From the NCBI RefSeq assembly GCF_001808955.1, contig NZ_KV795257.1, forward strand, positions 216,962 through 280,961: DNA of 64,000 nt. Reading direction: 5' to 3'. Shown one piece after another: positions 48,471 through 58,471 of this stretch. The notes under the pieces are model-generated. The model had not been told where the DNA came from, made no database searches, and worked only from the letters and a program-made list of their open reading frames with translations. Both the position numbers and the translations under genes were made by a program. The DNA is from Rothia sp. HMSC078H08. Lineage in GTDB: Bacteria > Actinomycetota > Actinomycetes > Actinomycetales > Micrococcaceae. Numbering within the stretch: position 1 is the first letter of the stretch; each line of letters opens with the position of its first letter.

Positions 48471-50141
48471 TTAGTGATCCGCATCGTCCTCGGAATCAGC
48501 ATCACCGAAGAAATCATCGGTGTACGAGTCACCCAGCGGCAGGCCCAGCGAATCCTCCAGCGAAGAACCCGCCGCAGACTCGCCACCCAGCTCAGCCATG
48601 ATGCCGTCCAGCAGCTCATCCGGCTCAGCAGAGGCAGCCGCAGCCGCCGCGGCAGCCAGAGTCGAAGCCGACGCCGCACCCGCAGAACCCGCATAAGCGC
48701 CCTCGGCGGGCAGCTCATCCGGTAGCTCCTCAGCCTCAGCGCCGGGGGTCTTCGCCTGCTCATGCGCAGCCAGCAGGGTACGCGCCTCACCGATGACCGT
48801 AATCGAACCGGTAATCAGCACGCCCGCCGACTCCTGCTCGAAGAGGGCGTTCTCCATGGCGGTGGCAATCGCCTCGTCCAGGTGCTCGAACACCTCAATC
48901 GAGTCTTCGTCCAGACCAGCGTCCAGGGCGAGCTCGTGCAGGCGCTCCGGGGCAATCGCACGTGGCGAATCCGACGCCGCCAGATACAGGCGGAACGTAC
49001 CGTCCGAAGCGTCAACATACTCTTCGCGCATGGTCTCAAACATGCCCAGCGCATCCTTCTCACCCAGGATGCCAACCACCGCGTGCAGGTGCGAAAGCTT
49101 GAACGCCTCAGTCAGCGCAGCCGCGGACGCACGCACGCCGTGCGGGTTGTGGCCCGCGTCCAGGATGGTCAGCGGCTCGGTGCGTACAACCTCCAGACGA
49201 CCCGGCGAACGCACCGTCTCAAACGCGGTACGCACCACGTCCTCGGGCAGCTGACGCTGACCGCCGAAGAACGCCTCCACGGCGGCGAGAGCCACCACGG
49301 CGTTCTGCGCCTGATGCGCACCGTGCAGGGACAGCGGCACATCCGGGTACTCGCCCGCCAGGCCGCGCAGGGTCAGCAGCTGACCGCCGACCGCAAGCTC
49401 ACGGGAGACAATGCCGAACTCCACGCCCTCAAAGGCGAAGGATGCTTCCTTCTCGCGGGCAGAGGCGAGTAGCACATCCGCCGCTTCCGGGTCCTGTGCG
49501 GCAGAAACCAGGAAGCCGCCGGGCTTGATAATGCCGGACTTTTCGGTTGCGATCTCGGCGAGGGTTTCGCCGAGCATATCGGTGTGGTCCAGACCGATCG
49601 GGGTGACCACGGAAACCACGCCGTCGGCAACGTTCGTGGAGTCCCAAGTGCCGCCGATACCGACTTCAAGCACCACCACATCCACCGGCTCATCCGCGAA
49701 AATCGCGAAGGCAAGCACGGTAACGGACTCGAAGAAGGTCAGGGCGGGCTCGCCGCGGGAGGTCATCTCCGCGTCCACAATCTGCAGGTAAGGGGCGATT
49801 TCCTTCCAAATACGCACAAAGGTGGCATCCGGTACGGGCGCGCCGTTAATGCAGATACGCTCGGTGACGCTTTCGAGGTGCGGGCTGGTAAAGCGGCCCA
49901 CGCGCAGATCGTGGCCGAGCAGCAGCGCCTCAATCATGCGGGCGGTGCTGGTCTTGCCGTTCGTGCCGGTGATGTGGATGACCGGCGCGGCACGGTGCAC
50001 GTCGCCGAGGATTTCGACGGCGCGCGCCACGGCGTCCAGGCGCGGCGCCATCTTGTTTTCGGGTGCTCGCGCCAGCAGTTCACCGTAGACCCGCTCCACG
50101 CCCTCGGGGTCGGGAATTGCGGGGTAATTCTTCTCGCTCAT
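48471..50141 (-). CDS. folC: Folylpolyglutamate synthase / dihydrofolate synthase
   Basis: About 556 aa; adds glutamates to folates. Seen: P-loop HITGTNGKTSTARM, RFTSPHLESVTERI, GIGGTWDSTN, the LDHTDMLGETLAEIATEKSGI metal/ATP motif and DAGHNPHG. ATG 50141 with GAGGAGA upstream (the frame extends 15 codons further without support). Oddity: the last ~100 residues (from about EQAKTPGAEAEE) are an Ala-rich then acidic extension ending DSEDDADH, absent from typical FolC. It follows ileS, as in other actinobacteria. Confidence 0.95.
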   Translation of the reverse strand: MSEKNYPAIPDPEGVERVYGELLARAPENKMAPRLDAVARAVEILGDVHRAAPVIHITGTNGKTSTARMIEALLLGHDLRVGRFTSPHLESVTERICINGAPVPDATFVRIWKEIAPYLQIVDAEMTSRGEPALTFFESVTVLAFAIFADEPVDVVVLEVGIGGTWDSTNVADGVVSVVTPIGLDHTDMLGETLAEIATEKSGIIKPGGFLVSAAQDPEAADVLLASAREKEASFAFEGVEFGIVSRELAVGGQLLTLRGLAGEYPDVPLSLHGAHQAQNAVVALAAVEAFFGGQRQLPEDVVRTAFETVRSPGRLEVVRTEPLTILDAGHNPHGVRASAAALTEAFKLSHLHAVVGILGEKDALGMFETMREEYVDASDGTFRLYLAASDSPRAIAPERLHELALDAGLDEDSIEVFEHLDEAIATAMENALFEQESAGVLITGSITVIGEARTLLAAHEQAKTPGAEAEELPDELPAEGAYAGSAGAASASTLAAAAAAAASAEPDELLDGIMAELGGESAAGSSLEDSLGLPLGDSYTDDFFGDADSEDDADH

Positions 50142-50220
50142 TGTTCTCCTCACTGGGATAGCCGGTCGGTGCCGGCAGGGGCCCACCGTGCGGCAGGATA
50201 ACCGTGCGGCGGGATAGACG

Positions 50221-50258
50221 ACGGGCCGCCCCGCCCGTGAAGGGGGCGGGACGGCCGT
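50221..50258 (-). terminator. ileS terminator
   Basis: GC-rich stem, ACGGGCCGCCCCGCCC against GGGCGGGACGGCCGT, just beyond the ileS stop codon. No clear T-run. Confidence 0.6.
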
Positions 50259-50272
50259 ACGGTTCAGGCGTT

Positions 50273-53200
50273 TTATGCCTTGGCTACGCTAATGCTCAGC
50301 TCGGCTGCTTCGCTCAGCTGCAGGGACACGGCGAGGGTTTCACCGGTCACCAGTGCTTCGTTGGCGCGCAGAGCTGCCAGAGTTTCCTCCGGTGCCGCGA
50401 TGCTCAGGTTGATGCGGTCCGCAACGTTCAGGTCGGCGTCCTTACGTGCCTGCTGAATAGCGCGGATGGTGTCGCGGGCGATACCCTCGGCAACCAGCTC
50501 GTCGGTCAGCTCAATGTTGAGGACCAGGAAGCCGCCGGGCAGAACCGCAGCTGCAGTGTGCTCAGCACCCTCAGCGTCAGCGGCAACCACGGTTGCCAGC
50601 TCGTATTCGCCCTCTTCCAGAGCCAGGCCGCCGTCCAGAGCTGCCACGCCGACCAGGACGGTACCGTCCTCGGTCACGGCCCAGTCACCGGACTTGGATG
50701 CCTTAATGGCAACCTGCACCTGCTTGCCCAGGCGCGGACCTGCCGCACGTGCGTTGACCTTCAGCTGCTGGGAGATGCCGTAGTCGGCGGGGTCGACGGT
50801 GTCGGCGCTGACCAGCTCCACCTGGCGCAGGTTCAGCTCGTCCTCGACGATGTTCGCGAAGTACTCCGCGCCCTTCTCACCGAAAGCGGTGCCCAGGGCT
50901 GCGAACTGCTCGGGTGCAATCGCCACGGTCATCTTCTGTAGCGGCTGGCGCACGCGGATCTTCTTTTCCTTGCGCAGTGCCGAACCGGCGGAGCAGACCT
51001 CACGCACGGTCTGCATGAGAGCCAGCAGGTCGGACTCATCAGCGAAAGCAGATGCCTCGGGCCAGTCAGCCAGGTGCACAGAGCGTTCACCGGTGAGGCC
51101 GCGGTAGATTTCCTCGCTGCTGAGCGGCAGCAGGGACGCGGCGACCTTCGACACGGTCACCAGTGCGGTGTAGAGGGTGTCGAATGCGTCGGTGTCTTCG
51201 TTGAAGAAGCGCTCGCGGGAGCGGCGCACGTACCAGTTGGTCAGTGCGTCGGCGTACTGGCGCAGGGATTCGCAGGCGTTCCAGATGTCGTAGGAGTCCA
51301 TCGCTGCAGTGACCTGCTCGATGAGTTCGCGGGTCTTGCCGAGGATGAAGCGGTCCATCACATGCTGCGAGTCGTACTTGAGCTTTGCGCTGTAGCCTTC
51401 GCCGTTGTTGGCGGCGTTAGCGTACAGGGCGAAGAAGTGGTAGACGTTCCACAACGGCAGCATGACCTGGCGAACACCCTCGCGGATGCCCTGCTCGGTC
51501 ACGATCAGGTTGCCGCCGCGCAGGATCGGGGAGGACATCAGGAACCAGCGCATCGCGTCGGAGCCGTCGCGGTCGAGGACCTCGGAGACGTCCGGGTAGT
51601 TACGCAGGGACTTGGACATCTTCTGACCGTCCGAGCCGAGCACAATACCGTGGCTGATGACGTTCTTGAACGCGGGGCGGTCGAAGAGCGCGGTCGCCAG
51701 TACGTGCAGCACGTAGAACCAGCCGCGGGTCTGACCGATGTACTCGACGATGAAGTCTGCCGGGTAGTGGTTCTCGAACCATTCCTGGTTCTCGAAGGGG
51801 TAGTGCACCTGTGCGTAGGGCATGGAGCCGGAGTCGAACCAGACGTCGAGCACGTCTTCCACGCGGCGCATGGTGGACTTACCGGTCGGGTCGTCCGGGT
51901 TCGGGCGGGTCAGCTCGTCAATGTACGGGCGGTGCAGGTCGGGTTCGCCATCCTTGTTCAGGGGCAGTCGGCCGAAGTCTGCCTTGAGCTCTTCGAGGGA
52001 GCCGTACACGTCCATGCGCGGGTAGTTCGGGTCGTCCGAAACCCACACGGGAATCGGGGAGCCCCAGAAGCGGTTACGGGAGATGGACCAGTCGCGTGCG
52101 TTCTCAACCCACTTGCCGAACTGGCCGTACTTCACGTTTTCGGGGATCCAGTTGATCTGCTTGTTCAGCTCGTACATGCGGTCCTTGAAGTCGGTGACCT
52201 TCACGTACCAGGAGGTGATTGCACGGTAGATGAGCGGGGTGCGGCAGCGCCAGCAGTGCGGGTAGGAGTGCACGTAGGACTTCTCACGAATCAGCACGTC
52301 ATCTGCCTTGAGGGCGTTGATAATGGTGCGGTTCGCGTCGAATGCCTGCACGCCTGCAATCTCAGCCAGGGCGGTGGTGCCGGAGGCGGTGGGCTCGGCG
52401 AAGAGGTTCAGGAACTTTGCGCCTTCGTCGAGGGAGAGAATCACGGGGATGCCGTAGCCTTCACAGACCTTCTGGTCGTCTTCGCCGTAGGCGGGTGCCT
52501 GGTGGACGATGCCGGTACCGTCACCGGTGGTGACGTAGTCGGCGACGAGGATCTGCCAGGAGGTTTCGGTGCCCCACTTTTCGGTGTCTGCGAAGTAGTC
52601 CCACAGCGGGGTGTAGCGTACGTGCTCGAGCTGGGAGCCGGTGTAGCGTGCGGTGACGGCTGCGGCTGCGTCCTTTTCGGGCTGGTCGCCTTCGTAGCCG
52701 AGATCCTTGGCGTAGGAGCCGAGCAGGTCGGAGGCAATCAGGAAGGAGCGGCCCTCAAACTTGCCCGCGCCGGGCACGACGGAGTATTCAATCTCGGGTC
52801 CAACGGCGAGCGCCTGGTTGGTGGGCAGGGTCCAGGGGGTGGTGGTCCATGCGAGTGCTTCGACGCCGTCGAGTTCTGCGGCGACCTTCTCGTCAGCACC
52901 GAGGGCGGTGTCTGCGGTGAGGCGGAATGCGACGGTGACGGTCTGATCCTGGCGGTCCTTGTACACGTCGTCGTCCATGCGCAGCTCGTGGTTGGAGAGG
53001 GGGGTCTCGTCCTTCCAGCAGTAGGGCAGCACGCGGAAGCCCTGGTAGGTCAGGCCCTTGTCGTAGAGGCGCTTGAACGCCCAGATGACGGACTCCATGT
53101 ACTCGACGTTCAGGGTCTTGTAGTCGTTTTCGAAGTCGACCCAGCGTGCCTGGCGGGTGACGTACTTTTCCCACTCGTTGGTGTACTTGAGCACGGATGC

Positions 53201-53614
53201 GCGGGCAGCGTCGTTGAAGTTGTCGATGCCCATTTCGAGGATTTCGCGCTTGTCGGTCATGCCGAGCTGCTTCATTGCCTCGAGTTCTGCGGGCAGGCCG
53301 TGGGTGTCCCAGCCGAAGCGGCGTTCTACCTTGTGGCCGCGCTGGGTCTGGTAGCGCGCGACGAGGTCCTTGGCGTAACCGGTGAGCAGGTGACCGTAGT
53401 GGGGTAGGCCGTTAGCGAAGGGAGGGCCGTCGTAGAAGACGAATTCGTTTTCGCCGTTTTCGCCTGCGGGGCGGTTCTCGACGGATGCAGCGAAGGTGTT
53501 GTCCTTCTTCCAGTAGTCGAGGACTGCTTCTTCCAGCGCGGGGAACTTAGGCGATGCGGTGACGCCGCTTCCTGCGGCTTCGAAGGCACTCGCCTTGGGG
53601 TATACGTTAGACAT
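50273..53614 (-). CDS. ileS: Isoleucyl-tRNA synthetase
   Basis: 1113 aa class I synthetase. HIGH motif as HYGH in [13 protein letters not shown], Ile-type [11 protein letters not shown]1 editing domain, KMSKS in [10 protein letters not shown], then the anticodon-binding domain and long C-terminal domain. Length and the [15 protein letters not shown] form fit the eukaryote-like IleRS type 2, often linked to lower mupirocin sensitivity (inference). ATG 53614 is preceded by AAGGG. A T-box leader precedes it, so it is controlled by uncharged tRNA-Ile. Confidence 0.97.
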   Translation of the reverse strand: MSNVYPKASAFEAAGSGVTASPKFPALEEAVLDYWKKDNTFAASVENRPAGENGENEFVFYDGPPFANGLPHYGHLLTGYAKDLVARYQTQRGHKVERRFGWDTHGLPAELEAMKQLGMTDKREILEMGIDNFNDAARASVLKYTNEWEKYVTRQARWVDFENDYKTLNVEYMESVIWAFKRLYDKGLTYQGFRVLPYCWKDETPLSNHELRMDDDVYKDRQDQTVTVAFRLTADTALGADEKVAAELDGVEALAWTTTPWTLPTNQALAVGPEIEYSVVPGAGKFEGRSFLIASDLLGSYAKDLGYEGDQPEKDAAAAVTARYTGSQLEHVRYTPLWDYFADTEKWGTETSWQILVADYVTTGDGTGIVHQAPAYGEDDQKVCEGYGIPVILSLDEGAKFLNLFAEPTASGTTALAEIAGVQAFDANRTIINALKADDVLIREKSYVHSYPHCWRCRTPLIYRAITSWYVKVTDFKDRMYELNKQINWIPENVKYGQFGKWVENARDWSISRNRFWGSPIPVWVSDDPNYPRMDVYGSLEELKADFGRLPLNKDGEPDLHRPYIDELTRPNPDDPTGKSTMRRVEDVLDVWFDSGSMPYAQVHYPFENQEWFENHYPADFIVEYIGQTRGWFYVLHVLATALFDRPAFKNVISHGIVLGSDGQKMSKSLRNYPDVSEVLDRDGSDAMRWFLMSSPILRGGNLIVTEQGIREGVRQVMLPLWNVYHFFALYANAANNGEGYSAKLKYDSQHVMDRFILGKTRELIEQVTAAMDSYDIWNACESLRQYADALTNWYVRRSRERFFNEDTDAFDTLYTALVTVSKVAASLLPLSSEEIYRGLTGERSVHLADWPEASAFADESDLLALMQTVREVCSAGSALRKEKKIRVRQPLQKMTVAIAPEQFAALGTAFGEKGAEYFANIVEDELNLRQVELVSADTVDPADYGISQQLKVNARAAGPRLGKQVQVAIKASKSGDWAVTEDGTVLVGVAALDGGLALEEGEYELATVVAADAEGAEHTAAAVLPGGFLVLNIELTDELVAEGIARDTIRAIQQARKDADLNVADRINLSIAAPEETLAALRANEALVTGETLAVSLQLSEAAELSISVAKA

Positions 53615-53639
53615 TGGGTGCGCCCTTATCTGTTGTTCT

Positions 53640-53900
53640 CAACGCTGAGAGGCTGGGGCGACAGGGTACGTAGCACTCGTCGTCCGCGCCGTTTCAGCGG
53701 GTGAGGATTGACATGACGGGTGCAAGGACGCCTGGGCATCACTGACTGATCCGGGCTGTGCCGGGGGCAGGATGCGGCGCGGTACCACCTTGCTTACTGA
53801 TTTAACAGCTCAACGCACCGAACCCTCCCGGGGCTACGGGGTGCCGCGGTGTATGTCCGCGATACCTAGCCACCGGAAGAGCGGCGCGTTGGGCGGGTAT
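53640..53900 (-). promoter_or_regulatory. T-box riboswitch of ileS
   Basis: On the minus strand AAGGTGGTACCGCG (53791-53778) is the hallmark T-box sequence that pairs with the tRNA acceptor end. GCAAGG (53793-53788) can alternatively pair with CCTTGC (53727-53722), forming the competing stem. Stem I lies upstream; a candidate Ile specifier ATC is at 53863-53861 in GGTATCGCGG. With no clear T-run after the competing stem, translational control as in mycobacterial ileS T-boxes is likely. The outer limits are approximate. Confidence 0.85.
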
Positions 53901-55070
53901 CAGTCGCTTATTACAGCTATATCGGGCTTAACCGTCCGGTTCTACTGGGACTACATCTCTTCCGCTAAGACACCCTCGCCGCAGCGATTGGCGGGTGTCC
54001 GCAGGTGCGGTCCGTTCTTCCGAATTGCTCGCCGGGGATGGCCGGGTCGTTGCAAACACTAATAGTTTATGTGGCTTTTGTGTCTGTATGCAACCCCGCG
54101 GGGTGTGGGTTTGAACAGCACTTTTCTAATGCACCGATACTGGAGGCGCAAAACAGAATGGTTCTTCGTTCGGCGATATCTAGAGCGAGTAGGGGGCTTA
54201 AGGGGTCTTGCCCCACCCCGCACTCGGGCGTGTTTAAGGATGTATGTTTTTACATTCCTTGCGTGTTGCTTTAAGTGGGTTTCAATTTTTTCAAGGGAGC
54301 CTGCGGGATTAGTGTCGGTACAACCACAAGATATGGGGTGAACACCGATGTAATTCCACTAGATATTCACCTCTGCAAGTTTTCATCCCCTCAGTATTCC
54401 GTGTGGGAACCGGTTTTTCCGGATGGTTCAGCAATGCATAGCGGGTGAATAGAGTGCATATTTGGGGATTGCCGAGCGGGTTTCCCCTTATTGAATCGGG
54501 TATTTCTTCTGGACTATTGAAGACTTCCTTACGGTCAGAAGATTAAACTAAACACCCTCCTCTCCCCCGCCTTTTGGAAATACTGAGGCGCAGCTCTTTT
54601 ATTTTTCAAGTCATAAATATGACCGAAATCACTTAGCTCGACATGCGCGCAACCCCCTCGCCAAGTAGTCGCCTCCATCACATAACTCCTCACCAGCAGG
54701 GGGCAGCCGTAATACTTTACAGTGATTGATATCTTGAATGCCCCATAGGCTCTCAGGGATTACTAAGGTGCTTTTTCGTGCATTTTGAGCTCAAAATAGT
54801 CTAAAATGAATCGTGTAACACATCAATGATGATTCGATAACATCTACCCTCTCACCGGGGCGCGACCACAGCAGTCTCAAAGATGAGTTCACCAGTACCT
54901 CTAGCCCACGGCGTGAGGTACACCCGAGGTCACTTCCGGACAGGGTCTGAAACCGCGGCATTTGCCCGAAGTTTTCACCCCTTTCACGACCTCATCCAAC
55001 ACGCCATACAACCACGCGCCCGCCGCCGGGTGCCCCGAGCCTGCCTCGGAAAAAATCAAGGAGTTCACCG
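53901..55070. other. Gene-free region, AT-rich in part
   Basis: About 1.1 kb between the ileS leader and the first Tat-type lipoprotein. It probably holds the ileS promoter at its left. From ~54050 to ~54850 it is AT-rich with no supported coding frame. TTTGGGGATTGCCGAG (around 54465-54480) resembles a word in the other AT-rich stretch (minus strand near 8210). Confidence 0.55.
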
Positions 55071-56027
55071 ATGCTCTCACCCGACCGCTCTTCGAGTACC
55101 CGTTCCGCTACTTCCCGCCTCTTAAGCCGCCGCACCCTGCTACTCGGTGGCGCGGTTTCCCTCATGGCTGGTTGCGCCTCCGATATTCGCCCGCTGAGCG
55201 AAGAAGCAAAAGCTAAGGTAGGCTCCCCCACCCCGTCCGCGAGCGCGACCGCTTCTGCATCTAGTTCACCAGCTGCTTCACAGTCTGCTACCGCTACGTC
55301 CTCTGCGAGCGCTTCAGCAAGCGCTAAGAGCAGCTCGTCCAGTGCGGCACGCGTACCCGTCTCCGAGGATGCGCTGGTCGAGGGCTGGCAGAAGTACCCC
55401 GGACCCCTGAAGCTGACCGGCGAATACATGGGCGAGTACCAGCCCGCAACGGATTCTTCCCCTGCGAAGAACGTACCCAAGCCTCTCAAGACCGTTCCGC
55501 ACCGTGAGGACCCGACCTTCCAGGGCGCCTACGAGACGTTGCGCGCCTACTACAGCGCCCAGATCACCACGCTCAAGGATGGCCGCTACGCGGATCAGGC
55601 GATTGAGCTGACCTACCCGGCAGACAAGAGCGCCATTGATGAGGTCAAGGCGGTCAAGGAACTGTATGAGCAGAACGGCTGGTACATGGACTTCACGTGC
55701 ACTATTTCCATGCGGAATACGGAGCCGCGAACTGCCCTGAAGAACGGTGACGGCTACGTAGAAATCATGATGGACGCCAAGTATTCTGCCACCGCCATCC
55801 ATCAACCGGACGGCTCCGAACGCAAGATACCGGCGATTACTCAGGTAGCCATTCCGCACGTGATGCTCTACACCGAGGGTAAGTGGTGGCGAATCGGCAA
55901 CGACTATCTGAACGAGCGTCTGAATGGCGGCAAGGGCTCTTCCGATTCTTCCGACTCTTCTAGTTCCGGAGGTTCCGGTTCCGCTGGTTCTAGCGGTTCT
56001 TCGGGTCGCGGCTCCACTAAGGTCTAA
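55071..56027 (+). CDS. Tat-type lipoprotein, paralog 1
   Basis: 318 aa. Signal SRRTLLLGGAVSLMAGC (twin arginine plus lipobox), then a ~55-residue Ser/Ala/Thr/Pro linker, then a ~190-residue folded domain (EGAYETLRAYY-like core, YPADKSAIDEVKAVKELYEQNGWYMDF, VMLYTEGKWWRIGNDYL) and a Gly/Ser tail. The domain may be the actinobacterial lipoprotein family DUF6318, but I am not certain. ATG 55071 with AAGGAG 7 nt upstream. A paralog follows 336 bp downstream. Function unknown; location is the outer face of the membrane. Confidence 0.85.
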   Translation: MLSPDRSSSTRSATSRLLSRRTLLLGGAVSLMAGCASDIRPLSEEAKAKVGSPTPSASATASASSSPAASQSATATSSASASASAKSSSSSAARVPVSEDALVEGWQKYPGPLKLTGEYMGEYQPATDSSPAKNVPKPLKTVPHREDPTFQGAYETLRAYYSAQITTLKDGRYADQAIELTYPADKSAIDEVKAVKELYEQNGWYMDFTCTISMRNTEPRTALKNGDGYVEIMMDAKYSATAIHQPDGSERKIPAITQVAIPHVMLYTEGKWWRIGNDYLNERLNGGKGSSDSSDSSSSGGSGSAGSSGSSGRGSTKV

Positions 56028-56091
56028 ATCCGCAGGGGTCTAATACCCCCGGTCGAGAGCCGCCCCATCTCACCAATTTCATACGCGCTAG

Positions 56092-56139
56092 CCCAAAGTC
56101 GTTGAGGCACAGTTCCCCCTGCACCTCACCGACTTTGGG
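56092..56139 (+). terminator. Terminator after paralog 1
   Basis: CCCAAAGTCG (56092-56101) pairs with CGACTTTGGG (56130-56139), with TGAGG/CCTCA inside, then TTATTGTGCCTT. Confidence 0.75.
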
Positions 56140-56362
56140 TTATTGTGCCTTAAAGACAATGTCCAGGGTTTTTTGACGAAGTTTTAAAACCAGTCTTCTA
56201 TAGTAAGAAGTGGATACTTCATACCGCCGCAGTTCACGCTCCGGCACACCCGTATCCCGGTACCCCCCCTGTACCGCGCACCATACAAAACGATGAGGAA
56301 GAGTCTCTCGTACGCATCGCAGCGTTGCGAGTTACCTCGATCAACCACTTTCAGGAGATACC

Positions 56363-57322
56363 ATGTCCTTCCGGCCGAGTGCACACACCAGCCCCTCTGC
56401 TAACGACCGAAACATGTTGACCCGCCGCGCCGCGCTCTTGGGCGGTCTGACCGCCGGCGCTTTCGCCCTGGCAGGATGCGCTTTCAACAAGGATATTCGC
56501 CCCACCGGTACCGGTGATACTTTCTCCGGTTCCCCGAGCGCTTCCGCCTCCCCCTCGGCTTCGGCTTCTGCGTCGCCTTCTGAGTCTGCCTCGGCTTCGG
56601 CATCCGCTTCGTCTTCGTCCTCGTCCAGCCGTACCACCGCGAAGATTATTCCGCCCGACGAGTTCTTGAAGGACTATAAGAAGTACATTGGCGACGTCAA
56701 GTACGAGTACAAGCCCGCCATTGCACACTATGTTGAGCCGACCGACACCTCCCCCGCGAAAAACGTCCCAATCCCGGTCATTGATACGGTGGCTCAGCGT
56801 ACCGTCTCCCTCGAGGGCGCCTACAAGACCCTGGCTGCTTACCAGAGCGCGTACATTGCCGCGATGTACAGCGGCGATCTGCAGTACCTCAAGGGTCTGG
56901 TCCACGGCGCTGACAGCGGTCTGGTCAACAACCTGAAGGCTATTGCTAGGCTCTACGCCGCGGGCGGTTGGACTAAGGACTACGAGAGCAAGCTGAGCAT
57001 CCGTGACGATCTAAATGCGAAGGCTCTTGCCTCTTCCGATTTGGCTGTTGTGGCGTTCCCCTGCCGGGATGTTGTGAAGGAATACACCATCTACCAGAAG
57101 GGTACCGGTGAGGTTCAGAAGGCAAGCACCCTGGATGTCGTGATTTACGTGGTGTACGCCGAGGGCAAGTGGCGCGTGACTAGCCGCGAGTACTTCGTGT
57201 CGGAGTACAGCGACCGATTCCGCAAGGTCTTTGAGGGTCCCTCTGCATCTTCTTCTGCAAGCAAGTCCAGTGGCTCCGGTAGCTCCGGCAGTTCCGGCAG
57301 CAGCAACGACTTCAAGATCTAG
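56363..57322 (+). CDS. Tat-type lipoprotein, paralog 2
   Basis: 319 aa with the same plan as the preceding gene: TRRAALLGGLTAGAFALAGC signal with lipobox, Ser/Ala/Pro linker, a domain sharing VEPTDTSPAKNVPIP and EGAYKTLAAYQSAYIAAM with paralog 1 (TDSSPAKNVPKP, QGAYETLRAYYSAQI), and a Gly/Ser tail. ATG 56363 with AGGAG 5 nt upstream. Function unknown. The gene has its own leader and terminator, so the two copies can be regulated separately. Confidence 0.85.
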   Translation: MSFRPSAHTSPSANDRNMLTRRAALLGGLTAGAFALAGCAFNKDIRPTGTGDTFSGSPSASASPSASASASPSESASASASASSSSSSSRTTAKIIPPDEFLKDYKKYIGDVKYEYKPAIAHYVEPTDTSPAKNVPIPVIDTVAQRTVSLEGAYKTLAAYQSAYIAAMYSGDLQYLKGLVHGADSGLVNNLKAIARLYAAGGWTKDYESKLSIRDDLNAKALASSDLAVVAFPCRDVVKEYTIYQKGTGEVQKASTLDVVIYVVYAEGKWRVTSREYFVSEYSDRFRKVFEGPSASSSASKSSGSGSSGSSGSSNDFKI

Positions 57323-57344
57323 GCGCTGAGAGCAACACCCCTGA

Positions 57345-57386
57345 CGAAAGCGGGGCGGGTATCAGTTGATACCCGCCCCGCTTTCG
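57345..57386 (+). terminator. Strong terminator after paralog 2
   Basis: Perfect 20-bp inverted repeat (57345-57364 with 57367-57386; core AAAGCGGGGCGGGTATCA) around GT, followed by TATGTTTTT. Confidence 0.92.
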
Positions 57387-57490
57387 TATGTTTTTGTGCC
57401 GCGGCGCTCCCGGCGCCACTGCGCCTGTGCGCGCCTCAGTCGCCCAACATCTAGCATCTACGCGCAGCAATAACAGCAGGCACAGCAACA

Positions 57491-57531
57491 GCCCCGCCCC
57501 TTGGCAACTAGGAAAACCAAGGATGCGGGGC
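57491..57531 (-). terminator. cobA terminator
   Basis: GCCCCGCCCCTTGG (57491-57504) pairs with CCAAGGATGCGGGGC (57517-57531) with a small bulge. Confidence 0.7.
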
Positions 57532-57558
57532 CGTGCAATACTATCTGGCGCACCGCCT

Positions 57559-58470
57559 CTAGGAGGTGGAACGCTCACGCAGACGCTCGTGAACCTCGCT
57601 CACAAAGCGGTTCTGATTATCGCGAGCATAATGCACGACCTCACCGATGACGGTAATAGCCGGCGCCTTAACCGATGCGCAATCTACCTGAGCGTTCTCA
57701 AGGGTCGTGACAGTCACGCGCTCCTTCTCAGAGAAACCGTTCTCAATGGTTGCCAGCGGCGTGTCAGCCTCAATCCCACGAGAGAGCAGAGACGCCACCG
57801 TATCGGGCAGGGTACGAACGCCCATCAGCAGCACCACGGTGCCCTGGGCACGCAGGGTCGCCTCAACCGCCGACACTTCGGTCTCCGACAGGCCGGAGTG
57901 ACCAGAAATGACGGTGAAAATCGAGGATACCTTACGCAGGGTCACCGGAATCGCAGCACGCGCAGGAACCGCAATGGCGCTGGTAATGCCGGGGATAACC
58001 TCAGCCTCCAGGCCGGCGGCGATGCACGCATCCAGCTCTTCAGCGCCGCGACCGTACACGTACGGGTCGCCGCCCTTCAAACGCACCACGGTCTTACCCG
58101 AGAGCGCGTAATCAATCATGAGCTGCTGAATGCGGGACTGCGGAACAGCGTGCTTACCGGGAACCTTGCCCACATCAACGATGAGGGCGTTCGGTGCGTA
58201 CTCGCCGTACTCCTGCGGGGCGAGGTGATCCAGAAGAACCACGTCCGCCTCGCTCAGGGCACGCGCCGCACGCAGGGTCAGCAGGTCAGCGGCACCGGGG
58301 CCACCACCCACAATGTAGACCTTGCCGGGGTTCTCAGCAGGCTCGCCGGGCAGAAGAATGCCGCGTTCCGTCACGCTATCGTCCAGGCTGTGCCCGGGCG
58401 CCCCGCCCGCGAGCACCTCGTCAATCGTGGCGAACTCGCGGGGCGGGAACGGAGGAATCTTCGGGCACAT
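57559..58470 (-). CDS. cobA: Uroporphyrinogen-III C-methyltransferase
   Basis: About 303 aa SUMT; makes precorrin-2, the first step to siroheme. Seen: VYIVGGGPGAADLLTLRA (SAM site), VVRLKGGDPYVYGRGAEE, and VIPGITSAIAVPA. The N-terminal ~45 residues precede the fold. ATG 58470 begins 1 nt after the nirB stop codon, so translation is probably coupled. It is the single-domain form: no CysG-B dehydrogenase/chelatase domain, consistent with a separate CbiX nearby. Confidence 0.94.
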   Translation of the reverse strand: MCPKIPPFPPREFATIDEVLAGGAPGHSLDDSVTERGILLPGEPAENPGKVYIVGGGPGAADLLTLRAARALSEADVVLLDHLAPQEYGEYAPNALIVDVGKVPGKHAVPQSRIQQLMIDYALSGKTVVRLKGGDPYVYGRGAEELDACIAAGLEAEVIPGITSAIAVPARAAIPVTLRKVSSIFTVISGHSGLSETEVSAVEATLRAQGTVVLLMGVRTLPDTVASLLSRGIEADTPLATIENGFSEKERVTVTTLENAQVDCASVKAPAITVIGEVVHYARDNQNRFVSEVHERLRERSTS

Positions 58471-58471
58471 A

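Noticed and set aside
51074..53407. Open frame of 777 codons opposite ileS
   Set aside because: Shadow of ileS; no recognisable domain.
54005..54341. Overlapping short frames in the AT-rich block before the lipoprotein pair
   Set aside because: No start signals and conflicting frames; likely chance.
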